Assembly: GCA_920105805.1 (NCBI GenBank)
Contig: CAKKTI010000053.1
Coordinates: forward strand, 1 to 41,009
From: Condylostoma magnum
Taxonomy: Eukaryota > Ciliophora > Heterotrichea > Heterotrichida > Condylostomatidae
Length of the DNA: 41,009 nt
Direction of reading: 5' to 3'
Numbering within the stretch: position 1 is the first letter of the stretch; each line of letters begins with the position of its first letter. The notes beneath the pieces were generated by a model. It did not search any database and was not told the origin of the DNA. It saw only the letters and a program-made list of their open reading frames with translations. Positions 32,946 through 41,009 of this stretch are shown one piece after another. The translations under genes and the position numbers were made by a program.

Positions 32946-35900
32946 ATGCAGTCAAATAAAACTCTAAGCCCCTAAAGGCATTCTCACTCTGAGCTTGCTC
33001 ACTGGTTCACTAACATATACCACAAGCACTACCTGAGTCCTAACTCTTGTAACTTTTCAACCCGTTCTATGAGTTTTGCATCTCCCCCTAGAAAATTTTA
33101 ACGAACCCAAAGCACAGACGAACTAATCTCAATCCGTCACTGAAACAGACGAGGCCATTATGTTTCCCCTCGCTACTAATCCCCTACAATGACATCTATG
33201 AATCTAGAAAGTGACGAGTACTATACAGTCGGATGCTCTGCCTGCGGAACAAAAGCAATTGACAGTATAAGCCCTGGCCTAAATCTATCCCCTCCTAAGC
33301 TACGCTCTACTAGTAGAATTGTTACCCCATCTCTAGAAGACCCTAATAGTGGAAGTTTCACTGTAATTAAAAAACGATTTGCCAGTCCTTCACGAGGCAG
33401 CATAACACCCACTAGGAAGGTAAAATAGGTTAGGGTTGTATAGGAGTAAAGCCCACCGATGCCTGGGAAGATTCAGTACTATGAGTAGGATTAAGATTAC
33501 AAAGGACAGTTAGAATTTGAAACACACATATAGGAAGTATCACCCCAGCCCTCTCCTCAGCTGACCCCGTTGAATTATTAAGATTGGGTTGATTTAAAAT
33601 CGACGTAGTGTTAGAATGGAGTGGCCTACTCTTATGTGAAGGATGCTGAAAGAAGGATCGTTATGATAAGACGAGCTGAGTATGCTAATAGGTTAAAGGG
33701 ACTGTCTCAGGAAATTGTTATAAATGCTGAGTAAGGACAAGGCATGTGTGATAGAATAGAGGTAAGGGAAGCTAAAAGTAAAGTAAAGAGAAGAGGGAAG
33801 AAAGGAAAGAGGTAATAGATTGTGGATAAGATGGTTAGAAAGGGAAAACATAGAAGTGTGGAAATGTTTGAGGACAGGTTGGAAAGAGGGAAGCAGAGGT
33901 TTGGAATGGGGAAAGGAAGGAATATAGATAGACATATTGATTCTATTTAAAATAGCTTATAGAGAGGCTATGAAATTGATAATTAGATTAAGAGTGAGTT
34001 TGGGTTAGAAGGGAAGGGATTAAAGGATGGATTTGAGGAAAGCCAGTTCTCATTTTAGAATACTGATAGGTTGAGTCTTTAGGATTTAGAAAATGAAGAA
34101 TTCGTTATTAGGCAGAAAAATAGTAACAAATAATAAAGAGAAGAGGTTATTGTTAATTTACCTTTAGCCAGTAGAAGCCAGTTTATTAAAGATGATGATA
34201 CTTATGGAAATGTTCTAATTGTTGAGTCCTCGTATAGGGGAGAGAGAGGAAGCGATAATCAAAGTAATGATTCCAATAAGGAAGTAAGATTTGGTTAATG
34301 AAGTTAAGGAGATAGTAACTTAAATAAGGAATAAGGCAAGGATATTTTCTCTGAAGTTGCATTTTAGCCAAATAAGTCAAAAATTGCAAAACATTAGGAT
34401 AAGCCTGTTGTTTTAAGATAGTAAAAGGAAGAGCAATTAGCAGACTATGAGAAATAAAAGGATAATTAATCTATACACTATCAACGGTAATTTAAACCAA
34501 ATTAAGAAGAATTGAAATAAACAAATGATTAAGAACAACTTTATAGAGATTAATAAAAGTAGGCATAAAGAGATGAGGAAATATAATAGGCTAAATAATT
34601 CTAAATTGATTAAGAAGAATAATCATTGAATTAACCAAGGTATTACCAATCATAACGAGAATAATCCACTGATTTACCTAAATAATCTCAATTTTAAACT
34701 GATCAAGAAGAATAGAAATAACTTAAACGGTAAGCTGATTAATCCAAATAATTTTAAACAGATCAAGAAGAATAGAAATAACTTAAATGGTAAGCTGATT
34801 AATCCAAATAATTTTAAACAGATCAAGAAGAATAGAAATAACTTAAACGGTAAGCTGATTAATCCAAATAATTTTAAACAGATCAAGAAGAATAGAAATA
34901 ACTTAAACGATAAGCTGATTAATCTAAATAATCTCAATTCTAGTTTTAAACTGATCAAGAAGAATATAATCAAACATAATTTAGACGATAAGCCGATTAA
35001 TCCAAATAATTCTAATCTTAAACAGATCAAGAAGAATAGAAAGATTAACAAAAATCAGAAGCTAATTAATATAAATACTCCTAATTTCAAACACATTAAG
35101 AAGGATAACATGAGAAATAAACATCATAGTAAGATCGATAAAATTAAGCAGCAGCCCAATATATAAAACCTCAAATAGAGGCCCTAGATACAATCATAAT
35201 CAACCAAAAACCAAAACCCTCATTTTAATAAGCCTTAAGATCTACCAAATAGTAAAAAGTACAACCAAAATAATACTTCAAAACAATACTAGAGAAAAGT
35301 CAACTAATCCCAGTAATAAGAACCAATACAAATATAAGCAAGCCAGAGTAAAAACAAGAGTTTAAACAATTTGAAAATGAAGCACCATATAATTCAGTTC
35401 CAATTCCCTAACAATTCAGAATTCAAAATAAGCAAAATAACTAGGAAGAATTCGAGTATGAATCAAATGAGGACAGCTTAGACTCATCTAGAAATAGCAA
35501 TAAAGTACTACGTCCTGATTACACTTTAGAGCAGTAAATGCAGTTTATTCTAAACGACTAAGATCTAACAGCTAACTAAAAGCTACAAAAGATGCAATTT
35601 TTAACAAACAAATTAGACAAACAGAGAGCTCGATACAGGAAATACAGCTAAAACTATGAGTAAATTTAGAATAGTTTTAACTCAGACGATGAGCCGGAGT
35701 AATTCAGGCAATAAGATCTTCCTTAATACCGTCACAATTAATTTAGCTCTCGACAACCCAATACTTACTTTCAAGAAGACCCATAATCTCCCAATACTGC
35801 CATTTTTGAAGGTCAAATGCATTAACGTGCTTAGACATTTGGCAGTGATTTCAGATCTCCAGAATTTAAGCAATCATAGGGACAAAGGCAGTATGAGTCT

Positions 35901-36275
35901 CCTAGGAGAAATACGGACTATGAATAACGTGTTCCATACGAGTCGCCTCCTCCGAGATACCAAGAGTATGCATAAGAGTAGTACCGACACCAAATGTACG
36001 GAAACCAACGGTCATATAGCCACGATTTCCACTACTCTATTCCATGTCCTTATCATAATTGCTACAATTCACCTCCTTGTCATCCTATAATCTCACCTAC
36101 TTTCACATCTACTTAACAATCCCCAGAGAAAGCTTATATGGAGCCTGCGTTTAGACAAACTGAGCAATTTGCGGATGAGAGAGTAATGAAAGCTTTTAAG
36201 TTGCTAGGAGGATTTGTAGATTATCTCGAGGATAGAGGCCCTGAGGTCCTAAGCTTTAAGAAGTACAGGTGTTGA
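32946..36275 (+). CDS. Giant Gln-rich low-complexity protein with 20-aa repeats, about 1109 aa
   Basis: MQSNKTLSPQRHSHSEL begins a Ser/Pro/Arg-rich head with SP and TP motifs (SPSRGSITPTRK), likely phosphorylated. A basic helical part follows (AERRIVMIRRAEYANRLKG; KVKRRGKKGKRQQ). Residues about 480-720 are almost pure Gln, Lys, Glu and Asp with tandem 20-aa repeats. The C-terminal 200 residues are Pro/Tyr/Gln-rich and end in a compact helix, QFADERVMKAFKLLGGFVDY. Stop TGA 36273-36275, or Trp there and TAA at 36285-36287. No family recognised; scaffold, cortical or condensate-forming protein is possible. Most Gln codons are TAA or TAG. Confidence 0.7.
34692..35048 (+). repeat. 60-bp tandem repeat coding a 20-aa Gln-rich unit
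   Basis: Four near-perfect units start at 34692, 34752, 34812 and 34872, then two diverged units to about 35048. The unit reads FQTDQEEQKQLKRQADQSKQ. Of its seven Gln codons six are TAA or TAG and one is CAA, so under a standard code each unit would hold six stops. The period equals 20 codons and units differ by single bases. Confidence 0.9.
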
Positions 36276-36326
36276 AATAATTATTAAATAGTTTTATAAC
36301 AAAATTTCCAATAAAAGTAAGCAAAA

Positions 36327-36785
36327 CTAACGATATGACTTTTGTTTCCTTGCTCTGGCTCCTCTTCCGCCATACTTCTTACTTTCCTTTCTCCTTGGGT
36401 CAGATATAAGTAAAGTTTTATCATAATCCAATAAAGAATCCTTGAGATCCCTTTTAGCAGCTTCATCTACATATTTCTGGTAATACGCAATTATTCCTCT
36501 AGAAATGGCTTGTCTGATTGCATATATCTGGCTTACATTTCCTCCACCTCTTACCCTGACCCTGATATCTACGTGTTCAAAGTGGGCTTAGCCTAGGAGT
36601 AAAATAGGCTCAAAGAGCTTAGTGCGGAGAGGCTGGGGCTCTACTAGATGCAGGGGAACTCCGTTGACTCTTATCATGCCTGTGCCTTTGGTTACAAGAG
36701 CAACTGCTGTTGACTTTTTCTTTCTGCCGTGAGTTTGCACTGACTCTAGTTTATCAGGGAGATGGGTATGCTGAGGCTGTGCCAT
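36327..36785 (-). CDS. RPS16: Small-subunit ribosomal protein uS9 (RPS16)
   Basis: [20 protein letters not shown] starts an unmistakable uS9: [83 protein letters not shown], and the C-terminus [11 protein letters not shown]. 152 aa against about 146 in animals, with a few extra N-terminal residues. The family always ends ...QKSYR, whose tail reaches the P-site tRNA, so TAG at 36329-36327 must terminate. This is the cleanest anchor in the window for TAG acting as a stop. TAG also encodes one Gln inside the gene (GQAHFEHV). Confidence 0.97.
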
Positions 36786-37091
36786 TTAATTTATGCCATA
36801 CGTGAGTCCAAAAAAGGCTTTGAAATTTTCGGTATTGAGGAAGGTTAGTTAAATATGGATTGAGGTAAAAGAGATTGATGTTCTTTTGGTGTATATGTAT
36901 GGTTTGTTTAAGGGAAATCTTATATTGTTTTAGACGATTATTGGAATTTTTAGAGGTTGTGGGGTTTATTTAATTAGGTATAGGTTTATGTAATAGAGTT
37001 TTATAATGTATATTGAATTGTGTAGTATATAGCAGTTAGGGATGTATTGATTTATGTATACTACATTGATAAATCTACAAGAGGTATTAAA
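36786..37091. promoter_or_regulatory. Upstream region of uS9, possible small plus-strand gene
   Basis: About 300 bp. On the uS9 coding strand it is C/A-rich and G-poor, as are other leaders here, so promoter DNA is the simplest reading. A plus-strand frame from ATG 36793 (MPYVSPKKALKFSV) to TAA 37093-37095 would encode 100 residues; it starts 7 bp from uS9 and its stop would overlap a stop of the next gene, which mimics the packing elsewhere. I cannot decide between the two. Confidence 0.4.
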
Positions 37092-37109
37092 CTAATTCTT
37101 ACTAATTTT

Positions 37110-38165
37110 TCACTCATAATTTACACCTAATGCCTCATAATGCTCTTCTAACGCTTTATCTAAATCAATAGAAGACTAATCGAAAATATCTTAGGCTATT
37201 CCTCCTTTGAGTAACTCCTCAACTTCCTCTTCTAAGCTATTTCTCTAACTTCTCGAACTGATAGGATTAGATGGAATAGTTTTACTTAGATCAGGATCCT
37301 CGTAGAAATTGAAAATCCTTTTAACCTGAGTAGAGTCCATTTGCTCCTTACTTAAATTCTACAACCTTGGTATCACATATTTCTAACCTTCTTACTAGCT
37401 TTCTTTAACCTTTTATGACAGCAATAATTTAATACTATCAGTTCCTATAACATTAGCCTTACACAAAACTCCTAAGGCTTCTTATATCTACTGCATACTT
37501 GGACTGTCTATATCCAAAGCTTCAATCCTACTCTCTGAGATTTCTTCATAAGTGCTATCAATACCAGAGCTGTCATTACCAAAATTCTGCTGTAAAGGTA
37601 AGTCTAAAGCTTTTAAAAAGCTTGTGTCTTTTAGTTCCTATCCCATCTCTTCAACATCATCGTCTGATAAAATTTACTTCATTTACTCCTCAAAGTTGCT
37701 TAGATTCAAGGATTATGAATCTCTTAGCTTTTTGAGCATTGACTCTTAATCTTTTAGTGAGCATTATAAGTCCTCAACATTATTTTTACATATAGTTTTT
37801 ATGTTATCTAGGGTTTTGTTAAGCTCTTTTCCCTTATAACTAATCGATTACTCCCTTTGCAATAAGTTTTTAGTATATTCTCTTATTTGCTACTCCCTTT
37901 GCTTCCTAGTTTTCCTAATCTTTCTAAACTCTTCGTTATTCTTTTACTTGTTTCTTTCATAGTGCTGTACTTTACCTTCACAGTAGTTCAACCATGATTA
38001 TGATAATTTCTTAAAATCATCATTAAGCTATTAGACTATATCTTAGTCTTATTCATCTGCGATTTCTATGGTTTCTGCAAAATTCTCATTTATTTCCTAT
38101 GTCTAAAAGTAAATAAATTCAAGGTAGTCATACATAGAGCAAGCATTCTGTTATTCCGTTTACAT
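37110..38165 (-). CDS. Coiled-coil protein, about 351 aa
   Basis: MQTEQQNACSMYDYLEFIYF from 38165. N-terminal third is acidic and helical, then a strongly charged coiled coil (EEFRKIRKTRKQREQQIREY; LKDQESMLKKLRDSQSLN), an acidic Ser-rich centre (ISESRIEALDIDSPS), and a helical end (SLEEEVEELLKGGIAQDIF; LDKALEEHYEALGVNYE). The stop may be TGA 37112-37110, or TGA is Trp and TAG at 37094-37092 stops. No family recognised. Its start codon is 7 bp from that of the DEAD-box gene. Confidence 0.6.
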
Positions 38166-38172
38166 TTTTTAA

Positions 38173-39788
<1,616 letters not shown>

Positions 39789-39792
<4 letters not shown>

Positions 39793-40436
39793 CCTTTTAG
39801 TACTAAACTTTTCCTTATTAAAATTTCTACTAGATCTAATCTATCTATCTTTTAAGTAGTTTTAATAACACTGTCTAGTAGCTCATCATCCTTTACAACT
39901 TTGCTAACTATTCCATACTATAAAGCCTGTTATGCGGATATGAACTTACATGACAAAATTTAATCTAGTGTTCTGTATTTTCCTATAAGTCTAGGGAGCC
40001 TTTAAGTAGCTCCAACTCCTGGAATTGTTCCTATTCCTAGCTCAGGATCCCCAAATTTAGAAGACTCACTGGCATATATCATATCACACATTAAGGCTAA
40101 TTAAAATCCTCCGCCAAGAGCCCAGCCGCTTACAGCAGCTATTATTGGTTTTCTTATTTCTAACATGAAATTTCAAGGCTTAAAAAAGTCGTTTTTAAGT
40201 AAATCTGTGGATTTTAGGTTCAAATGAGACTTGATATCACCTCCTGATGCAAAAACATCAGATTGTCCTTGAATTACTATTGATTTATAATCATCATTGC
40301 TATCTATATCATATAAGTGCTGATTGAATTCTGCTAAAATACTATTAGAAAGTGCATTTCTGGCCTATGGGTTATTAATAGTCAAAATAGCAGCAGATCC
40401 TACATTCTATCTCTAAATTTTCGAGAAGAACCTCAT
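39789..40436 (-). CDS. Enoyl-CoA hydratase/isomerase (crotonase family), 215 aa
   Basis: [20 protein letters not shown] from 40436. The basic, acid-free start suits a mitochondrial target. Crotonase motifs: [29 protein letters not shown] (oxyanion-hole G-G-D), [24 protein letters not shown] (second oxyanion Gly, GGG), [29 protein letters not shown]. The Glu in [10 protein letters not shown] matches the catalytic Glu of crotonase; the other Glu in ECHS1 (GWALGGG-x-E) is Gln here, so isomerase or other activity is possible. It ends early, 40-50 residues shorter than ECHS1, on TAA TAA at 39791-39786. It starts 9 nt after the first of the two stop codons ending lipoate ligase. Confidence 0.85.
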
Positions 40437-40442
40437 TTTTTA

Positions 40443-41009
40443 CTACATATTTTCTAAAAGCCAAGCATACAGATCATCACTCATGCTCTTGTACTCTTAA
40501 ACAATCTCTAACTCTTACCTCAACTAGTCTAAACCTTCTCTTCCATACGGCTTTCCTATTATTTTATCTTCTATCATATCAATAAAATCAGGGTAAAGAC
40601 AATCACTAAAAACTTTTACTTTCTGTATAATTCCCCTTTGTACATCTATATTTAAGTCAATTATGCCCCAATCAAACCTAGTTTCCAGTTAATGACTGAA
40701 TTAAGGCGACTCTCCGTATCTCCAACTTCAGTCTGTGTAATCCTCTGCGATCTTGTAAGCTTCTTACGGTAGCTCATCAACATACTCACTCTCAGCTTCC
40801 TGATACTACAATCTGAATGCCTTTTCCATAGATTGTATAAACGTATCATGATTAGCTGATTCAACTAGTTCTTATAGATTAATTACTCTAGATTAAACAC
40901 TTTTTATACCTTTACTCATAAGTTTAGCCTTGCTAGGGTTTAGGAGTCTTGGCAGGGCTTGTAAGTCTACATTAAAAAGCATTGTGCCGTGATGCAGTGA
41001 TTTGGTAAT
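40443..41009 (-). CDS. lplA: Lipoate-protein ligase, C-terminal 188 residues
   Basis: The window cuts the 5' part. Visible: ITKSLHHGTMLFNVDLQALP, then NPSKAKLMSKGIKSVQSRVINL, the LplA signature (KGIKSVRSRV), and the C-terminal accessory domain DWSWRYGESPQFSHQLETRF, WGIIDLNIDVQRGIIQKVKVF, SDCLYPDFIDMIEDKIIG, ending LENM. LplA activates lipoate with ATP and attaches it to the lysine of E2 and GCSH proteins, in mitochondria of eukaryotes. TGA encodes Trp in DWSWRY. It ends with TAG TAA (40445-40440), then AAA and the next ATG, all in frame. Confidence 0.9.

Noticed and set aside
34674-35051. Minus-strand Leu/Phe repeat protein
   Set aside because: Antisense of the 60-bp Gln-rich repeat.
36793-37095. 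100-codon plus-strand frame next to uS9
   Set aside because: Its composition equals a C/A-rich leader read backwards, and with no dedicated stop any stretch stays open. Kept only as a possibility in the region entry.

Overview
This is eukaryotic, AT-rich, very gene-dense DNA whose genes read only if TAA and TAG mean glutamine and TGA means tryptophan, while the same codons also end genes. Examples: ribosomal protein uS9 ends at its family C-terminus (...QKSYR) on TAG, and TGA fills conserved Trp sites in the TPRs of a CFAP70-like protein. A code with no dedicated stop is known from the heterotrich ciliate Condylostoma magnum (NCBI code 28) and, in a related form, from karyorelicts. The best guess is the somatic (macronuclear) genome of a Condylostoma-like heterotrich. 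About 30 protein genes and one tRNA-Gly(CCC) are packed end to end. All are readable as single uninterrupted frames; I needed no introns. The coding strand is usually the purine-rich one.

Layout. 1-7.5 kb: partial EF-hand protein, an unknown Lys/Gln-rich protein, a small MGCC-type lipid-anchor candidate, a coiled-coil protein, a kelch-repeat protein, a basic protein lying in frame behind an SPFH/Band-7 membrane protein, and an unknown protein. 7.6-9.1 kb: the most striking gene, an RP2/TBCC-type domain joined through DPF repeats to a clathrin light chain. 9.2-12.8 kb: two divergent copies of a cysteine-rich type I membrane protein on either side of a C2H2 zinc-finger gene. 12.8-17.6 kb: cytochrome-b5-like MAPR protein, tRNA-Gly, CFAP70-like protein, NAA50-like acetyltransferase and a very short SUN-domain protein. 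18.0-25.1 kb: RquA (rhodoquinone synthesis), an ionotropic-glutamate-receptor-like channel, an STPGR/SHIPPO-repeat protein, a PH-like protein, an EF-hand/C2/membrane protein and a small unknown. 25.1-32.3 kb: RIO2 kinase, a helical-repeat protein, an F-x-P repeat protein, a large LRR protein and a small basic protein. 32.9-41 kb: a glutamine-rich protein with 60-bp repeats, uS9, a coiled-coil protein, a DEAD-box helicase, enoyl-CoA hydratase and the C-terminal part of lipoate-protein ligase.

The packing itself is notable. Start codons of head-to-head genes are sometimes only 6-17 nt apart. Stop codons of tail-to-tail genes often touch or overlap. Three same-strand neighbours (SPFH/basic protein, helical-repeat/RIO2, lipoate ligase/enoyl-CoA hydratase) are separated only by TAG TAA plus 3 or 6 nt and stay in one frame, so in this code each pair is formally one continuous open frame. 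Functionally the window mixes cilium and basal-body candidates (CFAP70, STPGR, kelch, SUN, RP2-like), calcium and membrane signalling, mitochondrial metabolism (RquA, lipoate ligase, enoyl-CoA hydratase) and translation or ribosome biogenesis (uS9, RIO2, DEAD-box, NAA50).
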